The position numbers and the translations under genes were made by a program. Below the pieces are notes generated by a model that was not told the origin of the DNA, searched no databases, and saw nothing but the letters and a program-made list of their open reading frames with translations. Of a stretch of 64,000 nucleotides of DNA, positions 1 through 10,114 are shown piece after piece (the first letter of the stretch is position 1; each line of letters starts with the position of its first letter). The stretch covers positions 1-64,000 of the forward strand of contig NZ_MTCM01000005.1 of NCBI RefSeq assembly GCF_002000245.1, in the 5' to 3' direction. The DNA comes from Sphingobacterium sp. CZ-UAM (GTDB taxonomy: Bacteria > Bacteroidota > Bacteroidia > Sphingobacteriales > Sphingobacteriaceae).

Positions 1-40
<40 letters not shown>

Positions 41-283
41 AAATGAAGTTTTTGATTCTAACTATTTACATAATCAGAATTCTTTTTTTATATCTCTGAT
101 CTTGGATCGAATTGAACTAATTCTTGAATTTTGTTCATGACTTTCGTCTGTCTACTCGTCACGCTACATGATTGTGTTTTCTTAAAGAACTTTTTGCGCT
201 TCAACTTCCGTATCTGCTTTATTCCGATGGACATTGCGTCCCTCTTTATCTTTTCCTGTTTCCCTCCGTTTCCGTTGGGACTG
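41..283 (-). other. rRNA operon 5' leader
   Basis: Non-coding stretch between the proximal rRNA promoter and the 16S 5' end. No convincing ORF or tRNA is visible. It should be the transcribed leader that base-pairs with the 16S 3' flank for RNase III processing, but the partner strand is outside the window. Confidence 0.6.
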
Positions 284-313
284 CAAAGGTAGAAATCTTT
301 TTTGAACTTCCAA
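284..313 (-). promoter_or_regulatory. rRNA operon promoter P1 (Bacteroidota type)
   Basis: On the minus strand TTG (311-313), a 19-nt spacer and TACCTTTG (284-291) match the Bacteroidota vegetative consensus TTG-N19-TAnnTTTG. Transcription would start near 279 and run into 16S. Confidence 0.8.
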
Positions 314-468
314 AAAACTTTTGAAGTTTTTTTTTCTTTTTCTCTTTTCTGATTTCCGCGTTTAAAATAAGCTGAACGGGATTTTAAATCCTGCCAGGCT
401 CATCTAAACCCTTCTTTTTTCATGGCTGCCTGCTCTCGCGGCAACCGTCCCTCCCTTGCGGAGTGGTG

Positions 469-500
469 CAAAGATAGGGAGTTTTTATAATCACTTCCAA
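469..500 (-). promoter_or_regulatory. rRNA operon promoter P2
   Basis: A second -7 element TATCTTTG lies at 469-476 (minus strand), with TTG at 498-500 and a 21-nt spacer, slightly long for the consensus. Tandem promoters are usual in front of rRNA operons. Confidence 0.6.
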
Positions 501-756
501 GACTTTTGTTTATTATTTTTTAATAAAAAAGTTAACTTACTGTAACATTGAAAGATTCATTTGAAAAATAGTATTCCATGGGCAATCCAACAGGTCAAAT
601 TAACAAACTGGCACATCCATTAACAGGCAAAATCTGTAAGTAAAATGGACAAGAAAACATCAATTGTCATTTTCCTTTTGTGGAGAAGCAAAATATGCTC
701 ATATAGAGTAAATCCACTCGTCTTGAAGAATATAGATCAATGAGTTTCCATGAAGC
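501..756. other. intergenic region between rRNA promoters and rpoC terminator
   Basis: About 250 bp of AT-rich sequence. No ORF with coding character, no RNA gene and no repeat was recognised. Confidence 0.5.
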
Positions 757-790
757 AAAAAAGGCCCAAGCATACACTTGGACCTTTTTT
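757..790 (-). terminator. intrinsic terminator of the rplKAJL-rpoBC operon
   Basis: Near-perfect hairpin: AAAAAAGG (757-764) with CCAAG (766-770) pairs with CTTGG (777-781) and CCTTTTTT (783-790), with one C/A mismatch and a 6-nt loop. On the minus strand the 3' arm ends in a U tract. It lies 20 bp after the rpoC stop. Confidence 0.9.
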
Positions 791-810
791 ATATAATAAT
801 CGAGTAACGA

Positions 811-3800
811 TTAATCTTCTTCTTTCGAAGCCAACAATTGATCGTACTCCTCGCGAGAGCCCACGATTAAATTGCTGTATTGACGGATACCTGTACCTGA
901 AGGGATCAAGTGACCAACGATTACGTTTTCTTTCAAACCTAATAAGTTATCACGTTTACCTGCGATAGCAGCCTCGTTCAACACTTTTGTAGTCTCTTGG
1001 AAAGAGGCTGCAGAGATGAACGATTTGGTACCTAATGATGCTCTAGTGATACCTTGCAACAATGGACTTGAAGTCGCTGGAATTGCTTCACGTACTTCTA
1101 CAAGTTTTAAGTCACGACGTTTCAAGCTTGAGTTTTCCTCTCTCAACTTACGTAAAGAAACAATCTGTCCTGGACGTAAGTTATTCGAGTCTCCTGCATC
1201 AACAACCACTTTTTTGTCAAACAAGGAATCATTCTCTTCCATGAAATCCCATTTGTTAACTGCTTCTTTTTCTAAGAAACGAGTATCTCCTGGATCTTCG
1301 ATGTTAACTTTTTGCATCATTTGGTGAACGATCGTCTCAAAGTGTTTATCGTTGATCTTCACACCTTGCAAACGGTATACCTCTTGGATACCATTCACAA
1401 TGTAATGTTGCACAGCTGATGGACCTTTGATCGACAAGATATCCGCAGGAGAAATCGAACCATCTGATAATGGCATACCAGCTTTCACGAAGTCATTATC
1501 CTGAACAAGGATATGTTTAGAAAGAGGTACCAAGTATTTCTTGATTTGACCATCACGAGACTCGATAGACATCTCACGGTTACCACGTTTCACACCACCT
1601 AATGTTACCACACCGTCGATTTCTGTTACAACAGCAGGGTTAGAAGGGTTACGTGCTTCGAACAACTCGGTTACACGTGGAAGACCACCCGTAATATCTC
1701 GTGTTTTACCAGTAGAACGAGGAATCTTAACTAAGATACCACCTTCTTTAACAGTCACACCGTTAGCAACAGCAACGTGGGCACCTACTGGAATATTGTA
1801 TGTACGAATAACCTCTCCTGATTTATCAAGAATCTTGATGGATGGGTTTTTCGTTTTATCACGTGTTTCAATAATTACCTTCTCTTTGTGACCAGTTTGC
1901 TCATCTGATTCCTCACGGAAGGTAACACCTTCGATGATCGCATCAAACTCAACTTTACCAGCAAATTCAGAGATAATTACTGCGTTATATGGATCCCACT
2001 CTACCAATTTATCACCTTTAGCTACTGTACCGCCATCCTCAACGAACAACTGCGAACCATAAGGGATATTTTGTTGGAATACAATCTTATTGTGTGCATC
2101 AATGATCTTAACCTCACCAGAACGTCCTAAGACAACCTGATGTGTACCATTGTCATTTGTTTGCGAAACAGTACGTACGTTTTCAAATTCGATTTTACCA
2201 TCGTATTTAGAAATGATGCTTGAGTCAGCAGCAATATTCGATGCCGTACCACCCACGTGGAACGTACGAAGTGTCAACTGTGTACCTGGCTCACCGATTG
2301 ACTGAGCGGCAATAACACCGACAGCTTCACCTAACTGAACACGTTTACCTGACGCCAAGTTACGTCCGTAACAACATGCACAAACACCACGCTTCGACTC
2401 ACAAGTCAATACCGTGCGAATCTCAATACCTTCGATACCCGCTTTCTCAATAGTTTCAGCGATTTCCTCTGTAATATCTTCGTTTGCAGAAACGATCAAC
2501 TCCTCTGTTTCCGGATGGAATACATCATGTAAAGGCGTACGACCCAAAATCCGATCGAACAATGGTTCAACAACATCATCATTATCTTTCAATGCTGTCG
2601 TATAAATACCACGTAAACCACCACAATCTTGTTCCACGACGATCATGTCTTGTGCTACATCATGTAAACGACGAGTCAAGTAACCCGCATCGGCCGTTTT
2701 CAATGCCGTATCGGCAAGACCTTTACGCGCACCGTGGGTAGAGATAAAGTATTCCAATACGGACAAACCTTCTTTAAAGTTTGATAAGATTGGGTTTTCG
2801 ATAATCTCACCACCAGAAGTACCGGATTTCTGAGGTTTCGCCATCAAACCACGCATACCACATAACTGACGGATCTGCTCTTTCGAACCACGGGCTCCAG
2901 AATCCAACATCATGTAAACTGAGTTGAAACCTTGGTTATCATTCGAAAGAATATCCATAACGTGTGCCGTCAATCTGTTGTTGATACGTGTCCAGATATC
3001 GATGATTTGGTTGTAACGTTCGTTGTTTGTAATGAAACCCATGTTATAGTTATTCATTACTTCTTCAACCTCGTTAGTTGCTTGTTGAATCAATTCAGCT
3101 TTCGCAGCAGGAATGTTCAAATCTTCCAAGTTGAAAGAAAGACCACCTTTGAAGGCTGTTTGATATCCCAATTCTTTCATATCGTCCAAGAATTGCGCAG
3201 CACGAGCCATACCCGTTGTCTTCACAATCTCGCCAATGATATTACGTAAAGATTTTTTGGTAAGCAGTTCGTTTACGAAACCCATTTCATCTGGAACAAC
3301 TTGGTTGAAGATCACGCGACCTACAGTTGTTTCTAACAAGGTATCAACGATACTACCATCTTTTTGTCTAACTTTTGTTTTTACTTTAATCCAAGCGTGA
3401 AGGTCAATTTGCTTCTCATTTAAAGCAATGATAACCTCTTCGGCCGAATAGAAAGTCATATCTTGACCTCTTACGATATGATCGCCAGCAGTTCTACGGC
3501 CTTTAGTAATATAGTAAAGACCCAATACCATGTCTTGAGATGGTACTGTGATCGGTGAACCATTCGCAGGGTTTAAGATATTGTGGGCTGCCAACATCAA
3601 GATTTGGGCTTCCAAAACTGCGGCATTACCTAAAGGTAAGTGAACCGCCATTTGGTCACCGTCAAAATCGGCGTTGAACGCTGTACACACTAATGGGTGC
3701 AATTGGATCGCTTTTCCTTCCACCAATGTAGGTTGGAAAGCCTGAATACCCAAACGGTGAAGCGTAGGTGCACGGTTTAGCAATACAGGGTGACCTTTCA

Positions 3801-5088
3801 ATACATTTTCGAGGATATCCCATACCACAGGATCTTTGCGATCAACGATTTTTTTAGCAGATTTTACTGTTTTTACAATACCACGCTCGATCATCTTACG
3901 GATGATAAACGGTTTGTAAAGTTCAGCAGCCATATCTTTAGGAAGACCACACTCGTGTAATTTCAAGTGAGGACCTACAACAATTACCGAACGGGCCGAA
4001 TAATCCACACGCTTACCTAACAAGTTTTGACGGAAACGACCTTGTTTACCTTTCAAAATATCAGATAATGACTTCAATGCACGGTTACCTTCTGTCTTAA
4101 CAGCATTCACTTTACGTGAATTGTCAAACAAAGAATCTACCGCTTCTTGAAGCATACGTTTTTCGTTACGTAAGATTACTTCAGGAGCTTTGATCTCGAT
4201 CAAACGTTTTAAACGGTTGTTACGGATAATCACACGACGGTATAAGTCGTTCAAATCCGAAGTCGCAAAGCGACCACCATCCAAAGGCACTAAAGGACGT
4301 AATTCAGGCGGGATGATCGGAACGATTTTCACAATCATCCATTCTGGACGATTCTCGATATTTTCACGTGAGCTACGGAAAGCTTCAACCACATGAAGAC
4401 GTTTTAACGCTTCATTTTTACGTTGCTGCGAAGTTTCATTAGCGGCCTGGTGACGTAAATCGTAAGACAATTGATCCAAATCAATACGTTTCAACAAGTC
4501 TTCCAAGGCCTCAGCACCCATCTTGGCAACGAATTTTTGAGGATCGTTATCGTCTAAATATTGATTTTCTTTTGGTAAGGTATCTAAAATATCTAAATAT
4601 TCTTCTTCAGTCAAGAAGTCCATGAAGTTGATACCATCTTCTTCCTTAATACCAGCTTGGATAACCACATAACGTTCGTAGTAAATGATCATATCCAATT
4701 TCTTGGTAGGAAGTCCCAATAAATAACCAATTTTATTAGGAAGAGAACGGAAGTACCAGATGTGTGCAACAGGAACAACCAAATTGATGTGTCCCATACG
4801 CTCACGACGTACTTTTTTCTCAGTTACTTCAACACCACAACGGTCACATACGATACCTTTATAACGGATACGTTTGTATTTACCACAGTGACATTCGTAG
4901 TCCTTTACAGGACCAAAAATGCGCTCACAGAATAAACCGTCACGTTCTGGTTTGTAGGTACGATAGTTAATCGTTTCTGGTTTTGTAACTTCACCACTTG
5001 AGCGTTCCAAAATAGTTTCTGGAGAAGCCAAGCTGATCGTAATCGAAGTGAAGTTGCTTTTAATTTTATTATCTTTTTTGTAAGACAT
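811..5088 (-). CDS. rpoC: DNA-directed RNA polymerase subunit beta'
   Basis: 1425 aa, the usual size in Bacteroidota. Forms the clamp and half of the active site of RNA polymerase. The N-terminal zinc site is visible (C66, C68, C81, C84), as is the catalytic Mg-binding motif NADFDGDQ near residue 469. The second zinc site (CESKRGVCACCYG) and the trigger-loop/bridge region (GEAVGVIAAQSIGEPGTQLT) lie in the C-terminal half. The start MSYKKDNKIKSN fits the family. It is 71 bp downstream of rpoB, with a hairpin between them, and is followed by a strong terminator. No disruption seen. Confidence 0.98.
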   Translation of the reverse strand: MSYKKDNKIKSNFTSITISLASPETILERSSGEVTKPETINYRTYKPERDGLFCERIFGPVKDYECHCGKYKRIRYKGIVCDRCGVEVTEKKVRRERMGHINLVVPVAHIWYFRSLPNKIGYLLGLPTKKLDMIIYYERYVVIQAGIKEEDGINFMDFLTEEEYLDILDTLPKENQYLDDNDPQKFVAKMGAEALEDLLKRIDLDQLSYDLRHQAANETSQQRKNEALKRLHVVEAFRSSRENIENRPEWMIVKIVPIIPPELRPLVPLDGGRFATSDLNDLYRRVIIRNNRLKRLIEIKAPEVILRNEKRMLQEAVDSLFDNSRKVNAVKTEGNRALKSLSDILKGKQGRFRQNLLGKRVDYSARSVIVVGPHLKLHECGLPKDMAAELYKPFIIRKMIERGIVKTVKSAKKIVDRKDPVVWDILENVLKGHPVLLNRAPTLHRLGIQAFQPTLVEGKAIQLHPLVCTAFNADFDGDQMAVHLPLGNAAVLEAQILMLAAHNILNPANGSPITVPSQDMVLGLYYITKGRRTAGDHIVRGQDMTFYSAEEVIIALNEKQIDLHAWIKVKTKVRQKDGSIVDTLLETTVGRVIFNQVVPDEMGFVNELLTKKSLRNIIGEIVKTTGMARAAQFLDDMKELGYQTAFKGGLSFNLEDLNIPAAKAELIQQATNEVEEVMNNYNMGFITNNERYNQIIDIWTRINNRLTAHVMDILSNDNQGFNSVYMMLDSGARGSKEQIRQLCGMRGLMAKPQKSGTSGGEIIENPILSNFKEGLSVLEYFISTHGARKGLADTALKTADAGYLTRRLHDVAQDMIVVEQDCGGLRGIYTTALKDNDDVVEPLFDRILGRTPLHDVFHPETEELIVSANEDITEEIAETIEKAGIEGIEIRTVLTCESKRGVCACCYGRNLASGKRVQLGEAVGVIAAQSIGEPGTQLTLRTFHVGGTASNIAADSSIISKYDGKIEFENVRTVSQTNDNGTHQVVLGRSGEVKIIDAHNKIVFQQNIPYGSQLFVEDGGTVAKGDKLVEWDPYNAVIISEFAGKVEFDAIIEGVTFREESDEQTGHKEKVIIETRDKTKNPSIKILDKSGEVIRTYNIPVGAHVAVANGVTVKEGGILVKIPRSTGKTRDITGGLPRVTELFEARNPSNPAVVTEIDGVVTLGGVKRGNREMSIESRDGQIKKYLVPLSKHILVQDNDFVKAGMPLSDGSISPADILSIKGPSAVQHYIVNGIQEVYRLQGVKINDKHFETIVHQMMQKVNIEDPGDTRFLEKEAVNKWDFMEENDSLFDKKVVVDAGDSNNLRPGQIVSLRKLREENSSLKRRDLKLVEVREAIPATSSPLLQGITRASLGTKSFISAASFQETTKVLNEAAIAGKRDNLLGLKENVIVGHLIPSGTGIRQYSNLIVGSREEYDQLLASKEED

Positions 5089-5120
5089 ACTTATTCAAAA
5101 GTTAAAGCTTTATAAAGAAG

Positions 5121-5145
5121 CTTTGAAGGACTGAGCCCTTCAAAG
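5121..5145 (-). other. hairpin in the rpoB-rpoC spacer
   Basis: Perfect 9-bp inverted repeat CTTTGAAGG / CCTTCAAAG with a 7-nt loop between rpoB and rpoC. No U tract follows in the direction of transcription, so an mRNA-processing or stability element is likelier than a terminator. Confidence 0.5.
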
Positions 5146-5159
5146 CCCTATTTGCTTAA

Positions 5160-8100
5160 TTAATCCAATGTGATATCTAGACCCAATCCACGTAACTCGT
5201 GTACCAATACGTTAAACGATTCTGGTACCGATGGTGTCGGAAGGTTGTTACCTTTTACGATTGCCTCGTAAGTTTTGGCACGACCAACCACGTCATCCGA
5301 TTTCACCGTTAAGATCTCTTGAAGGATGTTAGATGCACCGAATGCCTCCAATGCCCAAACCTCCATCTCACCAAAACGCTGACCACCGAATTGTGCTTTA
5401 CCACCCAAAGGTTGTTGTGTGATCAATGAGTACGGACCGATTGAACGTGCGTGCATTTTATCATCAACCATGTGACCTAATTTCAACATGTAGATGACAC
5501 CCACCGTCGTTGGTTGATCAAAACGGTCTCCCGTCAATCCATTGTACAAATATGTACGTCCAGATTTTGGTAAACCTGCCTTAGCAACCCAATCTTGTAC
5601 CTGATCCATTTCAGCACCGTCAAAGATCGGTGTAGCAAACTTAACACCTAATTTTTGACCAGCCCAACCCAATACAGTTTCGTAGATCTGACCCAAGTTC
5701 ATCCGTGAAGGTACCCCTAGTGGGTTCAACACGATATCAACTGGTGTACCATCTTCTAAGAATGGCATATCCTCATCGCGTACAATACGTGCAACGATAC
5801 CTTTGTTACCGTGACGACCAGCCATTTTGTCCCCTACTTTCAACTTACGTTTCTTAGCAACGTAAACTTTAGCCATCTGCACAATTCCTGATGGAAGTTC
5901 ATCACCGACAGATACTGCGAATTTATCACGTTTGAACGAACCTAACTCTTCATTAATTTTGATATTGTAATTATGAAGGGCCATTTTGATCAACTCGTTT
6001 TTATCTTCGTCAGTTGTCCATCCCATTGGGTTGATGTTGTTGTAATCTAATTCAGCTAGGATTTTTTGCGTAAACTTAGCTCCCTTAGCAACCAACAACT
6101 CTTTATAGACATTGTATACCCCTTGGCTTGTTTTACCATTCACTACAGTGAATAATTTTTCAACCAAACGATCTTTCAATGATTTAACAGCTCTATCATG
6201 AGCAACCTCTAATTTCTCTAAAGTTTTACGTTCAACTTCTTTAGACATTTTCTTCGCACGCGAGAATAACTTCGTATCGATAACAACACCTTTCAATGAT
6301 GGTGGAGTTTTCAATGAAGCATCTTTCACGTCACCAGCTTTGTCTCCAAAGATTGCACGTAACAATTTCTCTTCTGGAGAAGGATCAGACTCACCTTTAG
6401 GCGTGATTTTACCGATAAGGATATCACCACCACCAACTTCAGCACCGATACGGATAATACCGTTTTCGTCCAAGTCTTTTGTCGCTTCTTCAGATACGTT
6501 AGGAATATCAGCTGTTAACTCTTCTTCACCACGTTTTGTGTCACGAACTTCAAGTTCGAATTCTTCGATGTGAAGAGAAGTAAACCAGTCTTCTTTCGCT
6601 ACACGCTCAGAAATTACGATCGCATCCTCAAAGTTATATCCTTGCCAAGGCATGAATGCAACTTTCAAGTTACGACCTAATGCCAATTCACCATTTTCAG
6701 TCGCATAACCTTCACATAATACCTGTCCTGGTTCAACTCGTTGACCTTTCTTAACGATAGGCTTCAAGTTCATACATGTATTTTGGTTGGTTTTCTTGAA
6801 TTTGATCAATTTATACGTTTTGACATCATCATCGAATGATACAAGACGATCATCGTCGTTTCTGTCGTAACGGATCTTAATTTCATCAGCATCTACATAT
6901 TCTACTACGCCATGACCTTCGGCATTGATCAAGGTACGTGAATCTTTTGCAACACGACCTTCAAGACCAGTACCTACGATAGGAGCTTGTGGACGCAATA
7001 CAGGCACAGCCTGACGTTGCATGTTCGATCCCATCAATGCACGGTTGGCATCATCGTGTTCCAAGAAAGGAATCAACGAAGCCGCAATAGAGGTAATTTG
7101 GTTTGGAGCAACGTCCATATAATCAAGCATATTAGGCTCGATAATTGGGAAGTCACCCTCATATCTGGCTTTCACTTTCGCATCTTCGAAATTACCTTTG
7201 TCATCATACAAAGCATTCGCTTGTGCAATTGTTTTACCATCTTCATCCTCAGCAGATAAGTATACTACAGGTTCATCGACCACAACAACCCCATCTTTAA
7301 CCTTACGGTAAGGAGTTTCAATAAATCCTAAGTGGTTGATTTTCGCGTGTACAGCCAATGAGGAGATCAAACCGATATTTGGTCCCTCTGGTGTTTCGAT
7401 TGTACAAAGACGACCATAGTGTGTATAGTGAACGTCACGAACCTCGAAACCTGCGCGCTCACGGGAAAGACCACCTGGACCTAAAGCTGACAAACGACGC
7501 TTATGCGTGATCTCAGCAAGAGGGTTGGTCTGGTCCATGAACTGAGACAACTGGTTTGTACCAAAGAAAGAATTGATTACAGACGAAAGAGTACGTGCAT
7601 TAATCAAATCTGTTGGTGTAAACACTTCGTTGTCGCGAATATTCATACGTTCGCGGATTGTACGCGCCATACGAGATAGACCTACACCAAATTGAGCATA
7701 TAATTGTTCACCTACAGTACGTACACGACGGTTTGATAAGTGGTCAATATCATCCACCTCGGCTTTGGAATTGATCAAGTTGATCAAATACTTAACGATT
7801 GCGATGATATCTTCACGTGTCAGGACTTTCGTGTCATCAGGAGTACCCAATTTCAACTTACGGTTGATACGGTAACGACCTACATCACCCAAATCATAAC
7901 GTTTATCAGAAAAGAATAAACGGTCAATGATACCACGAGCAGTTTCCTCATCTGGTGGTTCAGCGTTACGCAATTGACGATAGATATGCTCTACCGCTTC
8001 TTTTTCTGAATTGGAGGTATCTTTTTGTAAAGTATTATATATAATAGAATAATCGGCATTATTTGACTCATCGTCTTTGGCTAAGATAATAGACTTAACA

Positions 8101-8969
8101 CCAGCTTCGATGATCAGATCAATGTGATCTTCTTCTAGAACAGTTTCACGTTCAAGGATAATTTCATTACGGTCGATAGATACCACTTCACCAGTATCCT
8201 CATCTACGAAATCTTCTACCCATTTTTTTAATACCCTAGCCGCAAGACGACGGCCAACATATTTTTTAAGACCAGATTTACTAACTTTTACTTCATCAGC
8301 TAGGTCAAACAATTCTAAGATATCTTTATCCGAATCGTAACCGATAGCACGCAATAAGGTAGTTACTGGGAATTTCTTTTTACGGTCGATATAAGCATAC
8401 ATAACGTTGTTTACGTCTGTCGCAAATTCGATCCAAGATCCTTTGAAAGGAATTACCCTTGCAGAATAAAGTTTAGTACCATTTGTGTGTCTACTTTGAC
8501 CAAAGAAAACGCCCGGTGAACGGTGTAATTGCGATACGATGACACGCTCTGCACCATTTACCACGAAAGTACCTTTAGGAGTCATATAAGGGATAGTCCC
8601 TAAATATACATCCTGAACAATAGTTTCGAAATCTTCGTGTTCTTCATCATTACAAGATAACTTTAACTTAGCCTTTAAAGGAACGCTATAAGTCAAGCCG
8701 CGTTCGATACACTCTTGGATATCATAACGTGGTGGATCAATGAAATAATCCAAAAACTCTAGCACAAAAATGTTTCTTGAATCAGAAATAGGGAAGTTTT
8801 CCGAGAATACCTTGAACAGCCCTTCCTGATGGCGGTTGTCAGAAGTAGTTTCTAATTGAAAAAACTCCTTGAAAGATTCCAATTGCACATCTAAGAAATC
8901 TGGATATTCCAATACTTTCTTACTTGTCGCAAAGTTTATTCTTTCTTGTTGAATATTATTGTTTGCCAA
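5160..8969 (-). CDS. rpoB: DNA-directed RNA polymerase subunit beta
   Basis: 1269 aa from a TTG start (8967-8969) giving (M)ANNNIQQERINFATSKK, the conserved Bacteroidota N-terminus. The upstream in-frame ATG at 9056 would add 29 residues (MLCICWAQWTCGL...) that look untranslated. The rifampicin-binding region is intact (SQFMDQTNPLAEITHKRR, then LSALGPGG), with the residues equivalent to E. coli D516, H526 and S531 unchanged. In the next conserved block the motif reads LCTIETPEGPNIG, with Thr523 where E. coli has Pro564. The C-terminal assembly region ends LVHELRGLGLDITLD. It lies between rplL and rpoC in the standard order. Confidence 0.97.
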   Translation of the reverse strand: MANNNIQQERINFATSKKVLEYPDFLDVQLESFKEFFQLETTSDNRHQEGLFKVFSENFPISDSRNIFVLEFLDYFIDPPRYDIQECIERGLTYSVPLKAKLKLSCNDEEHEDFETIVQDVYLGTIPYMTPKGTFVVNGAERVIVSQLHRSPGVFFGQSRHTNGTKLYSARVIPFKGSWIEFATDVNNVMYAYIDRKKKFPVTTLLRAIGYDSDKDILELFDLADEVKVSKSGLKKYVGRRLAARVLKKWVEDFVDEDTGEVVSIDRNEIILERETVLEEDHIDLIIEAGVKSIILAKDDESNNADYSIIYNTLQKDTSNSEKEAVEHIYRQLRNAEPPDEETARGIIDRLFFSDKRYDLGDVGRYRINRKLKLGTPDDTKVLTREDIIAIVKYLINLINSKAEVDDIDHLSNRRVRTVGEQLYAQFGVGLSRMARTIRERMNIRDNEVFTPTDLINARTLSSVINSFFGTNQLSQFMDQTNPLAEITHKRRLSALGPGGLSRERAGFEVRDVHYTHYGRLCTIETPEGPNIGLISSLAVHAKINHLGFIETPYRKVKDGVVVVDEPVVYLSAEDEDGKTIAQANALYDDKGNFEDAKVKARYEGDFPIIEPNMLDYMDVAPNQITSIAASLIPFLEHDDANRALMGSNMQRQAVPVLRPQAPIVGTGLEGRVAKDSRTLINAEGHGVVEYVDADEIKIRYDRNDDDRLVSFDDDVKTYKLIKFKKTNQNTCMNLKPIVKKGQRVEPGQVLCEGYATENGELALGRNLKVAFMPWQGYNFEDAIVISERVAKEDWFTSLHIEEFELEVRDTKRGEEELTADIPNVSEEATKDLDENGIIRIGAEVGGGDILIGKITPKGESDPSPEEKLLRAIFGDKAGDVKDASLKTPPSLKGVVIDTKLFSRAKKMSKEVERKTLEKLEVAHDRAVKSLKDRLVEKLFTVVNGKTSQGVYNVYKELLVAKGAKFTQKILAELDYNNINPMGWTTDEDKNELIKMALHNYNIKINEELGSFKRDKFAVSVGDELPSGIVQMAKVYVAKKRKLKVGDKMAGRHGNKGIVARIVRDEDMPFLEDGTPVDIVLNPLGVPSRMNLGQIYETVLGWAGQKLGVKFATPIFDGAEMDQVQDWVAKAGLPKSGRTYLYNGLTGDRFDQPTTVGVIYMLKLGHMVDDKMHARSIGPYSLITQQPLGGKAQFGGQRFGEMEVWALEAFGASNILQEILTVKSDDVVGRAKTYEAIVKGNNLPTPSVPESFNVLVHELRGLGLDITLD

Positions 8970-9082
8970 GGGAATATGAATTTTAGTTTTAAAAAAACTG
9001 CGCTTACATGCATGCTGTAAACCACATGTCCACTGTGCCCAGCATATACACAGCATAGTGGCGTATTGATATAAATAGGAAT

Positions 9083-9110
9083 AGACTCTGACGAAAAATC
9101 GTCAGAGTCT
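9083..9110 (-). terminator. rplL-rpoB intergenic attenuator hairpin
   Basis: Perfect 12-bp inverted repeat, AGACTCTGACGA / TCGTCAGAGTCT, with an AAAA loop, 28 bp after the rplL stop. A partial terminator at this place sets the ratio of L7/L12 to polymerase subunits in E. coli; the same role is inferred here. The downstream sequence is only moderately U-rich, so partial read-through is plausible. Confidence 0.6.
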
Positions 9111-9137
9111 AAACCTTTTCGGGCTAATTAGTTGAGA

Positions 9138-9515
9138 TTATTTAATCTCAACAACAGCACCAGCTTCTTCTAATTGTTTTTTCAAAGCTTCTGCTTCGTC
9201 TTTAGATACACCAGCTTTTAATTCTTTAGGTGCTCCGTCAACTAAATCTTTAGCTTCTTTCAAGCCTAATCCAGCTAAATCTTTAACCAATTTAACTACA
9301 GCTAATTTTTGACCACCAGCTTCTTTCAAGATAACGTCAAATGAAGTTTTCTCTTCAGCAGCAGCAGCACCACCTTCAGCTGGAGCAGCAGCTACAGCAA
9401 CAGCAGCAGCAGCAGGCTCGATGCCATACTCGTCTTTTAAGATATCAGCTAATTCTTTAACTTCTTTTACTGTTAAGTTAACTAACTGTTCAGCAAGTTG
9501 TTTTAAATCTGCCAT
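9138..9515 (-). CDS. rplL: 50S ribosomal protein L7/L12
   Basis: 125 aa acidic stalk protein that recruits translation GTPases. The N-terminal dimerisation helices (MADLKQLAEQLVNLTVKEVKEL), the Ala-rich hinge (about residues 34-54) and the C-terminal factor-binding domain with GLKEAKDLVDGAPKELK are all present. It lies 78 bp downstream of rplJ and before the attenuator hairpin and rpoB. Confidence 0.98.
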   Translation of the reverse strand: MADLKQLAEQLVNLTVKEVKELADILKDEYGIEPAAAAVAVAAAPAEGGAAAAEEKTSFDVILKEAGGQKLAVVKLVKDLAGLGLKEAKDLVDGAPKELKAGVSKDEAEALKKQLEEAGAVVEIK

Positions 9516-9593
9516 TTTATTTTGAATTTTTGAATGTACTTTGTAAAATTGTTAATTAAATTGTAACGAATAATTCTTGTTCTAGAGGATTCG

Positions 9594-10112
9594 TTAACCT
9601 CTTTCTTCTAAAGCTTTTACCAAACCTGCAACAGTATTTCCTCCTGATTGAAGAGCTGAAATAACATTTTTCGCAGGTGACTGCAATGCAGCGATAACAT
9701 CAGCGATAAGTTCGTTTTTAGATTTAAGATTAACTAATGCAGTTAATTGATTATCTCCAACGAATGCAGTTTGCTCAATATAAGCAGCTTTCAATACTGG
9801 TTTGTCACCAGCTTTACGAAGCTCCTTGATCAATTTCGCAGGTGCGTTTGCAACTTCAGAAAATAACATTGTAGAAGCACCTTTAAGTGTTCCAAAAATA
9901 TCTTCTTCGTCAACACCAGCTTCGATCAATGCTTTTTTGATCAACGTGTTTTTTACCGCTTTGATTTCGATACCTTGCTCGAAACATTTACGACGAATGT
10001 TATTCACTTTTTCAACTGACAACTCAGCAGTATCGGTAATATAGAAGTTACCGTAAGATTTAATCTGTTCGGCTAAAGCTTGAACAATTTCTTGTTTTTC
10101 TTCTTTTCTCAT
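9594..10112 (-). CDS. rplJ: 50S ribosomal protein L10
   Basis: 172 aa. Forms the base of the L7/L12 stalk and binds 23S rRNA. The N-terminus MRKEEKQEIVQALAEQI and the core IKAVKNTLIKKAL fit the family; the C-terminal L12-binding helix ends VAGLVKALEERG. The start lies 2 bp after the rplA stop, so translation is probably coupled and there is no room for a separate L10 leader. Confidence 0.97.
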   Translation of the reverse strand: MRKEEKQEIVQALAEQIKSYGNFYITDTAELSVEKVNNIRRKCFEQGIEIKAVKNTLIKKALIEAGVDEEDIFGTLKGASTMLFSEVANAPAKLIKELRKAGDKPVLKAAYIEQTAFVGDNQLTALVNLKSKNELIADVIAALQSPAKNVISALQSGGNTVAGLVKALEERG

Positions 10113-10114
10113 GA

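Noticed and set aside
2414..3249. Several 60-105-codon ORFs antisense to rpoC and rpoB
   Set aside because: They overlap universally conserved genes in full and have no coding features of their own.
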